Assembly (NCBI RefSeq): GCF_039540375.1 | Contig: NZ_BAABEX010000029.1 | Location: 186,001 to 250,000 of the forward strand | Origin: Acidovorax_G lacteus | Lineage (GTDB): Bacteria > Pseudomonadota > Gammaproteobacteria > Burkholderiales > Burkholderiaceae_C | DNA length: 64,000 bases | Direction of reading: 5' to 3' | Shown: piece by piece, positions 27,667 to 35,980 of the stretch | Numbering within the stretch: the first letter of the stretch is position 1 | Layout: each line of letters opens with the position of its first letter | Notes under the pieces: model-generated | Databases searched by the model: none | What the model was told of the DNA's origin: nothing | What the model saw: only the letters and a program-made list of their open reading frames with translations | Program-made: the position numbers and the translations under genes

Positions 27667-28602
27667 CTAGGGTTGGGGTGCGGGGCTTGGCAGCAGGTGT
27701 TCCACGAGCAGCCGGGCAGTGGTGGGCAGGGCGTCGAAGTCGCGCGCGACCAGGTGCAGTTCACGGTGTGCCCAGTCGTCCGACAGGGCCACCGCACTCA
27801 GACGGCCCATGCCGCGCATCAGCGCGAACGCACGGTCGGGCACCAGGCCCACGCCCAGGCCGTTGTCGATCATGCGGCACATGGCATCCAGGCCCGTGAC
27901 CTGAATGCGCTGGTGCAGCGCCCGGCCCGCGGCGGCCGCGGCGGCCCGCATGGCCAGGCTGATGCTGCTGTGTGCATGCAGGCCCACGATGTCCCAGTCG
28001 AGCGCTTGCTCAAATGCAATGCACGCCTGCTGCGTGAGCGCGTGGCCCTCGGGCGTGACCAGCACGAGGCGGTCACTGCGGTACAGGCGGTGCTGCAGCG
28101 CAATGCCTGCCAGGGCGGTGGAGCCTGCGTCGCATATGCCGAGGTCGGCCGCGCCTTCCTGAACCGCGTGCACGACTTCGCTGCTGAGATGTTCTTGCAG
28201 ATCGATCTTGATCTGGCCGTAGCGCCGCGCGAATGCGCCCAGGTCTTCAGGCAGAAATTCGACGATGGCCGAGATGTTGGCGTGCATGCGCACATGGCCG
28301 CGCACGCCGTCGGCGTATTCGCCCAGCTCGGTCTGCATGCGCTCCAGGCCAAACAGCACGGCGCGCGCATGGTGCAGCAGGCTCTCGCCCGCCGGGGTCA
28401 GCGTCACGCCGCGGCTGTGGCGGTAGAGCAGAGGGGTGTCCACCGCCGCCTCCAGATCGGACAGGCGTTTGCTGATGGCCGAGGCCGCAATGAACTCCCG
28501 CTCCGCCGCTCGGCCGATGCTGCCCAGCTCGCACACCGCCACGAAGAGCTGGAGCGAGGTGAGGTCGATGCGGCGCGCAAAACTGCGCTCGGAGCTTTTC
28601 AT
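27667..28602 (-). CDS. LysR-type transcriptional regulator upstream of leuC
   Basis: 311 aa from ATG 28602. The N-terminal winged HTH LTSLQLFVAVCELGSIGRAAE ... AISKRLSDLEAAV is followed by the periplasmic-binding-like effector domain. Position directly before leuC, co-oriented with 33 bp between, suggests either co-transcription or control of the leucine genes. The effector is unknown. A perfect 10-bp inverted repeat lies just upstream of its start. The frame is open beyond 28602, but no family-like sequence precedes this ATG. Confidence 0.9.
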   Translation of the reverse strand: MKSSERSFARRIDLTSLQLFVAVCELGSIGRAAEREFIAASAISKRLSDLEAAVDTPLLYRHSRGVTLTPAGESLLHHARAVLFGLERMQTELGEYADGVRGHVRMHANISAIVEFLPEDLGAFARRYGQIKIDLQEHLSSEVVHAVQEGAADLGICDAGSTALAGIALQHRLYRSDRLVLVTPEGHALTQQACIAFEQALDWDIVGLHAHSSISLAMRAAAAAAGRALHQRIQVTGLDAMCRMIDNGLGVGLVPDRAFALMRGMGRLSAVALSDDWAHRELHLVARDFDALPTTARLLVEHLLPSPAPQP

Positions 28603-28624
28603 GTGGGGAGAATGGGGCTTCGTT

Positions 28625-28678
28625 TTTCGCGATGGCGACCTATTTTGGTTTGAATTATCGCCCCTTGTCATCGCGAAA
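28625..28678. promoter_or_regulatory. Inverted-repeat operator candidate before the LysR gene
   Basis: TTTCGCGATG (28625-28634) and CATCGCGAAA (28669-28678) form a perfect 10-bp inverted repeat with centres 44 bp apart (about four helical turns). Nested inside are GGCGA (28634-28638) and TCGCC (28658-28662) around an AT-rich core. It lies 23-76 bp upstream of the LysR start, where autoregulatory LysR sites are usual. Confidence 0.5.
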
Positions 28679-28768
28679 CGCGAATGCTCTGCTGCCCGCA
28701 AGGCATTGCGTGGCCCATCTGCACCGCGATGCAGGGGGCTGGCGGCTTCCCAGGGCCTGCCGTGCGCT

Positions 28769-30133
28769 TCAGAGCACGACCACGCCGTCGTGCTCGGGCA
28801 CGGTGGCTTGGCAGTGCAGTTCGTGCTCAATGCGCTCGCGCATGTGGTCGGCAGCGCCCATCTCACCGTGCACGACAAACACCCGCCGTGGCCTGTGGCG
28901 CATGCTGCGCAGCCAGGTCAGCAACTGCGCCCCGTCGGCATGTGCCGACGCCGAACCCAGCCGCACCACCTCAGCCCGCACATCCACATCTTGCCCATGG
29001 ATGCGGATGCTTTTTTCGCCGTCGGCCAGGCGCGCGCCGCGCGTGCCGGGCGCCTGGTGGCCTGTGAGGATGATCATGTTGCGATGGTCGCCCGCATGCA
29101 GCGCCAGATGGTGCAGCACACGGCCACCGGTGGCCATGCCACTGGCGGCCAGGATCACCATAGGACCATGCAGCCGGGCAAGTGCCTTGGATTCGTCGGT
29201 CGTCTGCACCATGGTGGCTGTGTGCGTGAGCTTTTGGACTTCGCGGGCGCTCAGACGCAGTGCGTCCAAGTGGTGCTGAAGCAGCCCTGTGGTGTTGACT
29301 GCCATCGGGCTGTCGAGGAACACCTTGAGCGATGCAGGAATCTCGCCGCGCGCTTTCAGCTGTGCAATGGCGTGCAGCATGACCTGGGCGCGCCCCACGG
29401 CAAACACTGGCACCACCGCAATCCCTCCACGCGCAGCCAGGCGCTGCAAAGCGGGGCCCAGTTCGGCCAGCACATCGACTTCGGGGTGCAGGCGGTCGCC
29501 GTAGGTGGATTCCAGCAGGACGGTGTCGGCATCGGGCGGCGCTTCGGGCGGGTTCATCAGCAGATCGTCCGGGCGGCCCAGGTCGCCTGAGAACAGGATG
29601 CGCCGCCCCGCCACTTCCAGCAGCACACTGGCTGCGCCCAGGATATGCCCGGCGGGCGAGAAGGTTACGCGCCAGCCCGGCAGCGGCTCGAAGCTCTTGC
29701 CAAATGCATGCACCTGAAACTGCTTGAGGCAGTGCAGCGCATCAAGCCGCGTGTACAGCGGCAGGGCCGGGTTGTGCTGACTCAGCTGGTGGCGGTTCAG
29801 GTACGCGGCGTCTTCCTCTTGCAGATGGCCGCTATCGGGCAGCAGGATCGCGCACAGGTCGCGCGTGCCCGGCGTGCTGTGGATCTTGTGGGCAAATCCG
29901 TCGCGCGCCAGCAGTGGCAGATAGCCGCTGTGGTCCAGGTGGGCATGGGTGAGCACGACCGCGTCGATCTGGCCCGGCGCCAGCGGCAAGGGTTGCCAGT
30001 TGCGCAGGCGCAGCGGCTTGTAGCCCTGGAACAGACCGCAGTCCACGAGCAATGAGCGGCCATTGTGTTGCACCAGGTATTTGGAGCCGGTGACGGTGCC
30101 GGCACCGCCCAAGAAGCGAAGCGTGAGATCCAT
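28769..30133 (-). CDS. MBL-fold / beta-CASP RNA-metabolising hydrolase
   Basis: 454 aa from ATG 30133 (MDLTLRFLGGAGTVTGSKYL). The metal site HAHLDHSG (about residue 60), a later SPAGHILGA, LFSGDLGRPDD, the beta-CASP insertion (VFLDSPMAVN; MVILAASGMATGGR) and C-terminal VHGE identify a CPSF73-like/RNase-J-like hydrolase. Bacterial members are probable RNA exo- or endonucleases in the cytoplasm. It is a monocistronic-looking gene between dnaJ (terminator upstream) and the LysR gene. Confidence 0.9.
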   Translation of the reverse strand: MDLTLRFLGGAGTVTGSKYLVQHNGRSLLVDCGLFQGYKPLRLRNWQPLPLAPGQIDAVVLTHAHLDHSGYLPLLARDGFAHKIHSTPGTRDLCAILLPDSGHLQEEDAAYLNRHQLSQHNPALPLYTRLDALHCLKQFQVHAFGKSFEPLPGWRVTFSPAGHILGAASVLLEVAGRRILFSGDLGRPDDLLMNPPEAPPDADTVLLESTYGDRLHPEVDVLAELGPALQRLAARGGIAVVPVFAVGRAQVMLHAIAQLKARGEIPASLKVFLDSPMAVNTTGLLQHHLDALRLSAREVQKLTHTATMVQTTDESKALARLHGPMVILAASGMATGGRVLHHLALHAGDHRNMIILTGHQAPGTRGARLADGEKSIRIHGQDVDVRAEVVRLGSASAHADGAQLLTWLRSMRHRPRRVFVVHGEMGAADHMRERIEHELHCQATVPEHDGVVVL

Positions 30134-30260
30134 GTGTATGTCCAGGCCCAGAAGGCAGTCCGTGGGAGCGACGGGTGGCACTGTCACCCATCGTAGCCCT
30201 GTGCGCCCTTGATGTCTGTCAAAGAATTGCTGTGGGCCGCACGCAAGTGCCCAGACCATG

Positions 30261-30285
30261 AAAAAGGCCCGCTGTTGCGGGCCTT
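30261..30285 (-). terminator. Rho-independent terminator after dnaJ
   Basis: AAGGCCCGC/GCGGGCCTT stem (30264-30285) with a four-base loop followed on - by TTTTT. It ends the grpE-dnaK-dnaJ transcript 20 bp after dnaJ. Confidence 0.92.
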
Positions 30286-30305
30286 GGAGTGCGGAGCCAT
30301 ACCGC

Positions 30306-31439
30306 TCAGGTGAAGAAGTTCTTCAACCGGTCGGTCCAGCTTTCACCGCTGGGCGAGTGGCGCGATCCGCCTTTCTTGAGCGAGTCTTCCAGTTCGCGCA
30401 GCAGCTTGCGCTGGTATTCGGTGAGCTTGACCGGTGTTTCCACCACGATGTGGCAGTACAGGTCGCCGGGGTAGCTGGAGCGAACCCCCTTGATGCCCTT
30501 GCCGCGCAGTCGGAACTGCTTGCCGGCCTGCGTGCCTTCCGGAATGTCGATGGCCGCCTTGCCCTGCAGTGTGGGCACTTCGATCTCACCGCCCAGCGCA
30601 GCCGTAATGAAACTCACCGGCACCTGGCAGTGCAGGTCGTCGCCGTCGCGCTCGAAGATGTCGTGCTTCTTGAGCCGGATCTCGATGTACAGGTCGCCCG
30701 GGGGGCCGCCGTTCATGCCGGGCTCGCCGTTGCCGGTGCTGCGGATGCGCATGCCGTCGTCGATGCCGGCCGGAATCTTCACTTCCAGCGTCTTCTGCTT
30801 CTTGATCTTGCCCTGGCCGTGGCAGCTGGTGCAGGGCTCGGGGATGATCTTGCCCGTGCCGCGGCAGTGCGGGCAGGTCTGCTGCACGCTGAAGAAGCCC
30901 TGGCGCATCTGTACCGTGCCCGTGCCCTGGCAGGTGCCGCAGGTCTTGGCGCTGGTGCCGGGTTTGGCGCCGCTGCCATGGCAGGTGTCGCAGCTTTCCC
31001 ACGAGGGGATGCGGATTTGCGCATCTTTGCCGCGCGCCGCTTCCTCCAGCGTGATCTCCATCGCATAGCTCAGGTCGCTGCCGCGGTACACCTGCCGGCC
31101 GCCACCTCGCCGTCCCTGGCCGAACATGTCGCCAAAGATGTCGCCGAAAGCCTCGGCAAAACCGCCAAAGCCTTCTGCGCCCGGGCCACCTGGGCCGCGC
31201 ATGTTCGGGTCCACGCCCGCATGGCCGTATTGGTCGTAGGCCGCACGTTTCTGGCCGTCCGACAGCATCTCGTAGGCCTCCTTGGCCTCCTTGAACTTCT
31301 CTTCGGCCTGCTTGGCGGCATCCCCCTGATTGCGGTCAGGGTGGTACTTCATGGCCAGCTTGCGGTAGGCCTTCTTGATGTCCTCGTCCGAGGCGTTCTT
31401 GGGAACGCCCAGCACTTCGTAATAGTCGCGTTTGGACAT
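30306..31439 (-). CDS. dnaJ: Molecular chaperone DnaJ
   Basis: 377 aa. The J domain (SKRDYYEVLGVPKNASDEDI) has the HPD tripeptide in KYHPDRN, then a Gly/Phe-rich linker. Four CxxCxGxG zinc motifs follow (CDTCHGSG, CGTCQGTG, CPHCRGTG, CTSCHGQG), then the C-terminal substrate domain. It stimulates DnaK ATPase and delivers clients. It is last in the heat-shock operon, 86 bp from dnaK. Confidence 0.98.
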   Translation of the reverse strand: MSKRDYYEVLGVPKNASDEDIKKAYRKLAMKYHPDRNQGDAAKQAEEKFKEAKEAYEMLSDGQKRAAYDQYGHAGVDPNMRGPGGPGAEGFGGFAEAFGDIFGDMFGQGRRGGGRQVYRGSDLSYAMEITLEEAARGKDAQIRIPSWESCDTCHGSGAKPGTSAKTCGTCQGTGTVQMRQGFFSVQQTCPHCRGTGKIIPEPCTSCHGQGKIKKQKTLEVKIPAGIDDGMRIRSTGNGEPGMNGGPPGDLYIEIRLKKHDIFERDGDDLHCQVPVSFITAALGGEIEVPTLQGKAAIDIPEGTQAGKQFRLRGKGIKGVRSSYPGDLYCHIVVETPVKLTEYQRKLLRELEDSLKKGGSRHSPSGESWTDRLKNFFT

Positions 31440-31469
31440 GGTTTGGATGGTGCCCTGTTGGAACGGGAA

Positions 31470-31504
31470 CGCCGCGCGAGCCCCACGAGGAGCCCGGCGC
31501 GGCG
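31470..31504 (-). other. Inverted repeat between dnaK and dnaJ
   Basis: CGCCGCGC (31470-31477) and GCGCGGCG (31497-31504) form a perfect 8-bp stem around a 19-nt loop in the 86-bp dnaK-dnaJ gap. No T-run follows, so it may set mRNA processing or differential expression rather than terminate transcription. Confidence 0.4.
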
Positions 31505-31525
31505 GATGGCGTCACCGGATGGGGA

Positions 31526-33478
31526 TCAGCCCTTCTTGACTTCCTTCACCTCGGCGTCGACCACGTTGTCGTCGTCGGCCTTGGCCGAGGCGCCCGCGCT
31601 GGCTCCAGCCCCCGGGGCTGCGCCCGCGGCCGCACCCGCGGCTGCCTGCTCGGCCTGGGCTTGGGCGTACATTTTTTCGCCCAGCTTCTGGCTGGCAGCC
31701 ATCAGCGCATTGGTCTTGTCGTCGATGGCGGCCTTGTCGTCGCCCTTGAGCGCTTCTTCCAGGGCCTTCACGGCGGCGGTGATGGCGTCCTTCTCGCCGG
31801 CTTCGAGTTTGTCGCCGTGCTCGGCCAGGCTCTTGTTGACGCTGTGCACGGCCGCTTCGCCCTGGTTGCGAGCCTGCACCAGTTCGAGTTTCTTCTTGTC
31901 GTCGGCGGCGTTCAGCTCGGCGTCTTTCACCATCTTCTGGATCTCTTCCTCAGAGAGGCCAGAGTTCGCCTTGATGGTGATCTTGTTTTCCTTGCCCGTG
32001 CCCTTGTCCTTGGCGCTCACGTGCAGAATGCCGTTGGCATCGATGTCGAATGCCACTTCGATCTGCGGAACGCCGCGTGCGGCCGGCGGAATGCCTTCGA
32101 GGTTGAACTCGCCCAGCAGCTTGTTGCCGCTGGCCATTTCACGCTCGCCCTGGAACACCTTGATCGTCACGGCCGGCTGGTTGTCGTCGGCCGTCGAGAA
32201 GGTCTGTGCGAACTTCGTCGGGATGGTGGTGTTCTTCGTGATCATCTTGGTCATCACGCCACCCAGGGTCTCAATGCCCAGCGACAGCGGCGTCACGTCC
32301 AGCAGCAGCACATCCTTGCGGTCGCCCGACAGCACCTGGCCCTGGATGGCAGCGCCCACGGCCACGGCCTCGTCCGGATTCACGTCCTTGCGCGGCTCCT
32401 TGCCGAAGAATTCCTTGACCTTCTCCTGCACCTTGGGCATGCGGGTCATGCCGCCCACCAGGATCACGTCGTGGATGTCAGAGACGCTCACGCCAGCATC
32501 TTTGATGGCGGTGCGGCAGGGGGCGATGGTGCGTTCGATCAGTTCTTCGACCAGGCTTTCCAGCTTGGCGCGCGTGAGCTTGATGTTCAGGTGCTTCGGG
32601 CCCGAGGCATCGGCCGTGATGTAGGGCAGGTTGATGTCGGTCGCTGCCGAGCTCGACAGCTCGATCTTGGCTTTCTCAGCGGCTTCCTTCAGGCGCTGAA
32701 GGGCCAGCACGTCTTTGGACAGGTCCACGCCCTGTTCCTTTTTGAACTCGCTGATGATGTAGTCGATGATGCGCTGGTCGAAGTCTTCCCCGCCGAGGAA
32801 GGTGTCGCCGTTGGTCGACAGCACTTCGAACTGTTTTTCACCATCCACATCGGCGATCTCGATGATGGACACGTCAAATGTGCCGCCGCCCAGGTCGTAC
32901 ACCGCAATCTTGCGGTCGCCCTTTTCCTGCTTGTCCAGGCCGAAGGCAAGGGCCGCAGCGGTGGGCTCGTTGATGATGCGTTTGACGTCCAGTCCAGCGA
33001 TGCGGCCTGCGTCCTTGGTCGCCTGGCGCTGGGCGTCGTTGAAGTAGGCCGGCACCGTGATCACGGCCTCGGTCACGGGTTCGCCCAGGTAGTCCTCGGC
33101 GGTTTTCTTCATCTTGCGCAGCACTTCGGCGCTGATCTGGGGCGGAGCCAGCTTCTTGCCGCGCACTTCCACCCAGGCGTCGCCGTTGTCGGCCTTGCTG
33201 ATGCTGTAGGGCATCAGGTCGATGTCTTTCTGGACTTCTTTCTCTTCGAACTTGCGGCCGATCAGGCGCTTGGCGGCGTAGATCGTGTTCTTGGGGTTTG
33301 TCACGGCCTGGCGCTTGGCCGAGGCGCCGACCAGGATCTCGCCGTCTTCCTGGTAGGCAATGATCGACGGCGTGGTGCGCGCACCTTCGCTGTTTTCAAT
33401 CACTTTGGTGGTGTTGCCCTCCATGATGGCCACGCAGCTGTTGGTGGTTCCGAGGTCAATGCCGATGATTTTTCCCAT
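31526..33478 (-). CDS. dnaK: Molecular chaperone DnaK (Hsp70)
   Basis: 650 aa. Actin-like ATPase domain from GKIIGIDLGTTNSCVAI, with AVYDLGGGTFDVSII and VGGMTRMPKVQ. The hydrophobic linker DVLLLDVTPLSLG leads into the substrate-binding domain, and a lid ends in an Ala/Gly-rich tail and the conserved DAEVKEVKKG. It is the middle gene of grpE-dnaK-dnaJ. Confidence 0.98.
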   Translation of the reverse strand: MGKIIGIDLGTTNSCVAIMEGNTTKVIENSEGARTTPSIIAYQEDGEILVGASAKRQAVTNPKNTIYAAKRLIGRKFEEKEVQKDIDLMPYSISKADNGDAWVEVRGKKLAPPQISAEVLRKMKKTAEDYLGEPVTEAVITVPAYFNDAQRQATKDAGRIAGLDVKRIINEPTAAALAFGLDKQEKGDRKIAVYDLGGGTFDVSIIEIADVDGEKQFEVLSTNGDTFLGGEDFDQRIIDYIISEFKKEQGVDLSKDVLALQRLKEAAEKAKIELSSSAATDINLPYITADASGPKHLNIKLTRAKLESLVEELIERTIAPCRTAIKDAGVSVSDIHDVILVGGMTRMPKVQEKVKEFFGKEPRKDVNPDEAVAVGAAIQGQVLSGDRKDVLLLDVTPLSLGIETLGGVMTKMITKNTTIPTKFAQTFSTADDNQPAVTIKVFQGEREMASGNKLLGEFNLEGIPPAARGVPQIEVAFDIDANGILHVSAKDKGTGKENKITIKANSGLSEEEIQKMVKDAELNAADDKKKLELVQARNQGEAAVHSVNKSLAEHGDKLEAGEKDAITAAVKALEEALKGDDKAAIDDKTNALMAASQKLGEKMYAQAQAEQAAAGAAAGAAPGAGASAGASAKADDDNVVDAEVKEVKKG

Positions 33479-33519
33479 ATGAGTTCTCCGCGATGCTGAA
33501 ATTGGTTGGAATGGTCCGT

Positions 33520-33547
33520 AACTGAGGTTGCTGCGCCGGGCTTCAAG
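33520..33547 (-). promoter_or_regulatory. Weak sigma-32-like promoter before dnaK
   Basis: CTTGAA (33542-33547 on -), 14-bp spacer, CCTCAGTT (33520-33527; consensus CCCCATNT, 6 of 8). The spacing is identical to the stronger site before grpE, so dnaK may have its own heat-shock start. Confidence 0.4.
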
Positions 33548-33568
33548 CCCCTGTCTGCGAGGTGGGCT

Positions 33569-34132
33569 TTACTTCGGGGCGGCCACCGTCACCAGGGCGG
33601 GCCGCAGCACGCGGTCGGCGATCAGATAGCCTTTTTGCAGCACGGCCACCACGGTATTGGCCTCCTGCTCGGCGGGCACCATGCTGATGGCCTGGTGTTG
33701 ATGGGGGTCGAACTTTTCGCCCGCAGCCGGCTGGATCGCCAGAACCTTGTTGCGCTCCAGGGCCGACTGCAGCTGGCGCAGCGTGGCGTCGGCGCCCTCG
33801 CGCAGCTGCTGGGGCGTGGCTTCCTTGATGGCCAGGGCCGCGTCCAGGCTGTCGCAGACCGGGAGCAGGCTTTCTGCAAAGCTCTCGATGCCGAACTTGC
33901 GTGCCTTGGTTACTTCGTCTTCGGCGCGGCGGCGGGCGTTTTCGGCTTCGGCCTTGGCGCGCAGGTACTGGTCGGCCAGTTCCGCGCTCTTGGCCTTCAG
34001 CTCGGCCAGTTCAGCGTTCAGACGCTCCAGTTCGTCCTGCGCGTTGGCGGCCATGGCGGCTTCGACAGCTTCGGGTGCCGTATCGGCGGACGGTGCGTTG
34101 GCGGGGTGTTTGTCGGACATATTGGAATGCAT
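33569..34132 (-). CDS. grpE: Nucleotide exchange factor GrpE
   Basis: 187 aa from ATG 34132, which has an AGGT 8 nt upstream (ATG 34120, MSDKHPANAPS, is the alternative). A long N-terminal coiled coil (DELERLNAELAELKAKSAEL ... KAEAENARRRAEDEV) is followed by the beta-wing head with FDPHQHQAISMV and GYLIADRVLRPALVTV. It releases ADP from DnaK. It is the first gene of the heat-shock operon, divergent from rpsF. Confidence 0.96.
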   Translation of the reverse strand: MHSNMSDKHPANAPSADTAPEAVEAAMAANAQDELERLNAELAELKAKSAELADQYLRAKAEAENARRRAEDEVTKARKFGIESFAESLLPVCDSLDAALAIKEATPQQLREGADATLRQLQSALERNKVLAIQPAAGEKFDPHQHQAISMVPAEQEANTVVAVLQKGYLIADRVLRPALVTVAAPK

Positions 34133-34152
34133 GAAAAGACCTGACGCGCGGC

Positions 34153-34180
34153 AGCTGGGGGCATCCCTGCCGATTTCAAG
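34153..34180 (-). promoter_or_regulatory. Sigma-32 heat-shock promoter of grpE-dnaK-dnaJ
   Basis: CTTGAA (34175-34180 on -), 14-bp spacer, CCCCAGCT (34153-34160; consensus CCCCATNT, 7 of 8). The predicted start is about 15 bp upstream of the grpE ATG. Confidence 0.7.
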
Positions 34181-34216
34181 GCGCCGGGCAGGGATTTGCG
34201 CTGCAGCGCGCCGCAG

Positions 34217-34245
34217 TGTACACGCGCCCCTCGGGCTGCTATACT
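34217..34245 (+). promoter_or_regulatory. Sigma-70 promoter of rpsF operon
   Basis: -35 TGTACA (34217-34222), 17-bp spacer, extended -10 TGC-TATACT (34240-34245). The leader to the rpsF ATG is about 58 nt and contains an AAGGAG ribosome-binding site. Confidence 0.7.
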
Positions 34246-34309
34246 CTCGCGCTTTGCCTTGCCGCACTGCTTGCGACGCAGCGGGCGGCTTTAACCAAAA
34301 GGAGTATGC

Positions 34310-34684
34310 ATGCGTCATTACGAAATCGTCCTGTTGATTCACCCGGACCAGAGCGAGCAGGTTCCGGCCATGCTTGAACGCTACAAGGGCATGATCACCC
34401 AAGGCGGCGGCAAGATCCACCGCGTGGAAGACTGGGGCCGCCGTCAGCTGGCCTACATGATCAACAAGCTCGCCAAGGCCCACTACCTGTGCGTGAACAT
34501 TGAGGCTGACCAGGCCGTGATGGCCGAACTGGAGCACGCCTTCAAGTTCAACGACGCCGTGCTGCGCCACCTGACCGTGCAAAAGAAGAAGGCCGAAACC
34601 GGCGCTTCCTCGATGATGAAGACGGTTGAGCGCGAAGAAGCCCGCAAGGCCAACCAGGCCGAGGCTGCCGCCGCAGAGCGCTGA
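34310..34684 (+). CDS. rpsF: 30S ribosomal protein S6
   Basis: 124 aa. MRHYEIVLLIHPDQSEQVP start and the S6 signature IHRVEDWGRRQLAYMINK. The C-terminal tail is rich in Glu/Ala, a site where other bacteria add glutamates. It is the first gene of the conserved rpsF-priB-rpsR-rplI operon. Confidence 0.98.
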   Translation: MRHYEIVLLIHPDQSEQVPAMLERYKGMITQGGGKIHRVEDWGRRQLAYMINKLAKAHYLCVNIEADQAVMAELEHAFKFNDAVLRHLTVQKKKAETGASSMMKTVEREEARKANQAEAAAAER

Positions 34685-34708
34685 TCAGCGCCCGGTGGAC
34701 ATCGGAGC

Positions 34709-34999
34709 GTGGACAACCGCGTCGCCCTGACCGCCTGCCTGATCGAAGCGCAAGCCTTGCGCTTCACACCCGGGGGGGTGTCTGCCCTCTCGGTGCTGCT
34801 GGAGCATGAATCCCGGCAGCAAGAGGCAGGACAAGAGCGCCAAGTGCGCGCTGTGGTCAAGGCGGTGGCGTTTGGCGAAGTGGCTGAACGTCTCGCGCGG
34901 CTTCCGGTGGGCAGTGTGCTGACCCTGCAAGGGTTTCTGGCCACACCGCGCAACGGCAAGCACCCGGTGGTCCACATCCAGGAATATCAACACGACTAA
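34709..34999 (+). CDS. priB: Primosomal replication protein N (PriB)
   Basis: 96 aa from GTG 34709. It is a small OB-fold, single-strand-DNA-binding protein (RVALTACLIEAQALRFTPGGV; PVGSVLTLQGFLATPRNGKH) that helps reload DnaB during replication restart. The call rests on size, OB-like pattern and its fixed place between rpsF and rpsR. Confidence 0.9.
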   Translation: MDNRVALTACLIEAQALRFTPGGVSALSVLLEHESRQQEAGQERQVRAVVKAVAFGEVAERLARLPVGSVLTLQGFLATPRNGKHPVVHIQEYQHD

Positions 35000-35016
35000 T
35001 TTTCAAGGGGTCCGAA

Positions 35017-35298
35017 ATGGCCACGTTCAAGAAGTTCAACAAAGACAAGCGTCCCAAGCGCAACACCCAGTCGCTGCTGTTCAAGCGCAAGCGTTTCTGC
35101 CGTTTCACGGTGGCCGGTGTGGAAGAGATCGACTACAAGGACGTCGACACCCTGCGTGACTTCATCGCCGAAAACGGCAAGATCATCCCCGCGCGCCTGA
35201 CCGGTACGCGCGCCATCTACCAGCGTCAGCTGAACACCGCCATCAAGCGCGCCCGCTTCCTGGCCCTGGTGCCTTACAGCGACCAGCACAAGATCTAA
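35017..35298 (+). CDS. rpsR: 30S ribosomal protein S18
   Basis: 93 aa, strongly basic. Core IDYKDVDTLRDFIAENGKIIPARLTG is characteristic of S18, with the LNTAIKRARFLALVPY C-terminus. It lies between priB and rplI. Confidence 0.98.
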   Translation: MATFKKFNKDKRPKRNTQSLLFKRKRFCRFTVAGVEEIDYKDVDTLRDFIAENGKIIPARLTGTRAIYQRQLNTAIKRARFLALVPYSDQHKI

Positions 35299-35309
35299 GG
35301 AGCCCCAGC

Positions 35310-35762
35310 ATGCAAATCATCCTCCTCGAAAAGGTTGTAAACCTGGGCAACCTGGGTGAAATCGTCAAGGTCAAGGACGGCTACGCCCGCAACTTCCTGA
35401 TCCCGTCGGGCCGCGCTCGCCGCGCCACCGAAGCCGCCAAGGCTGAGTTCGAAGCCAAGCGCGCCGAACTGGAAAAGGCTGCTGCAGCCAAGCTGGCAGA
35501 AGCCCAAGCCCAGGGCGAGAAGCTCGGTGGCACGACGCTGAAGCTGACCCAGAAGGCCGGCGTGGACGGTCGTCTGTTCGGTTCCGTGACGAACCACGAC
35601 ATCGCCGAAGAGCTGAACAAGCAAGGCTACAAGGTCGTGAAGTCGCAGATCCGCCTGCCCAATGGCCCGATCAAGATGGTCGGTGACAGCACCGTGGCCG
35701 TGGCTCTGCACACGGACGTGGTGGTCGAAGTGACCGTGTCGGTCTACGGCGAAACCGCCTGA
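35310..35762 (+). CDS. rplI: 50S ribosomal protein L9
   Basis: 150 aa. MQIILLEKVVNLGNLGEIVKV-type N-terminal domain with YARNFLIPSGRA, a long connecting helix (AEFEAKRAELEKAAAAKLAEAQ) and the C-terminal rRNA-binding domain. It is last in the operon and followed by a strong terminator. Confidence 0.98.
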   Translation: MQIILLEKVVNLGNLGEIVKVKDGYARNFLIPSGRARRATEAAKAEFEAKRAELEKAAAAKLAEAQAQGEKLGGTTLKLTQKAGVDGRLFGSVTNHDIAEELNKQGYKVVKSQIRLPNGPIKMVGDSTVAVALHTDVVVEVTVSVYGETA

Positions 35763-35792
35763 TCGACGCCTCCTCGGGCTTCAGCCCCACAC

Positions 35793-35820
35793 AAGGCCGC
35801 CTCCGGGCGGCCTTTTGTTT
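35793..35820 (+). terminator. Rho-independent terminator after rplI
   Basis: AAGGCCGCC (35793-35801) pairs with GGCGGCCTT (35806-35814) across a four-base loop, followed by TTTTGTTT. It ends the rpsF-rplI transcript. Confidence 0.93.
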
Positions 35821-35907
35821 TGGGGCATGCCAAGGGCGGCCGATGAGAGTTCCGCTCCGGCCGGCGGCCCAGTATTTCCCACTGGCCATCCCCGCACCGC
35901 CCACAAC

Positions 35908-35916
35908 TTGTCCACA
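35908..35916 (+). promoter_or_regulatory. DnaA-box-like 9-mer upstream of dnaB
   Basis: TTGTCCACA differs by one base from the TTATCCACA DnaA box and lies about 65 bp before the dnaB ATG. It is a single occurrence, so chance is possible. Confidence 0.3.
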
Positions 35917-35980
35917 GCCTTGTGCAATGACGGCCACCGCGCACGCCGCTAGCATCCAGGGTTTCGCCTGAAAGAACCGC

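Noticed and set aside
26092..28653. 853-codon open frame antisense to leuC, the entericidin gene and the LysR gene
   Set aside because: It lies opposite strongly supported genes, is rich in His/Ala/Gly/Arg and has no domain-like motifs; it is a mirror of GC-rich codon bias.
31661..33499. 612-codon open frame antisense to dnaK
   Set aside because: Shadow of dnaK codon usage, no motifs, no ribosome-binding site.
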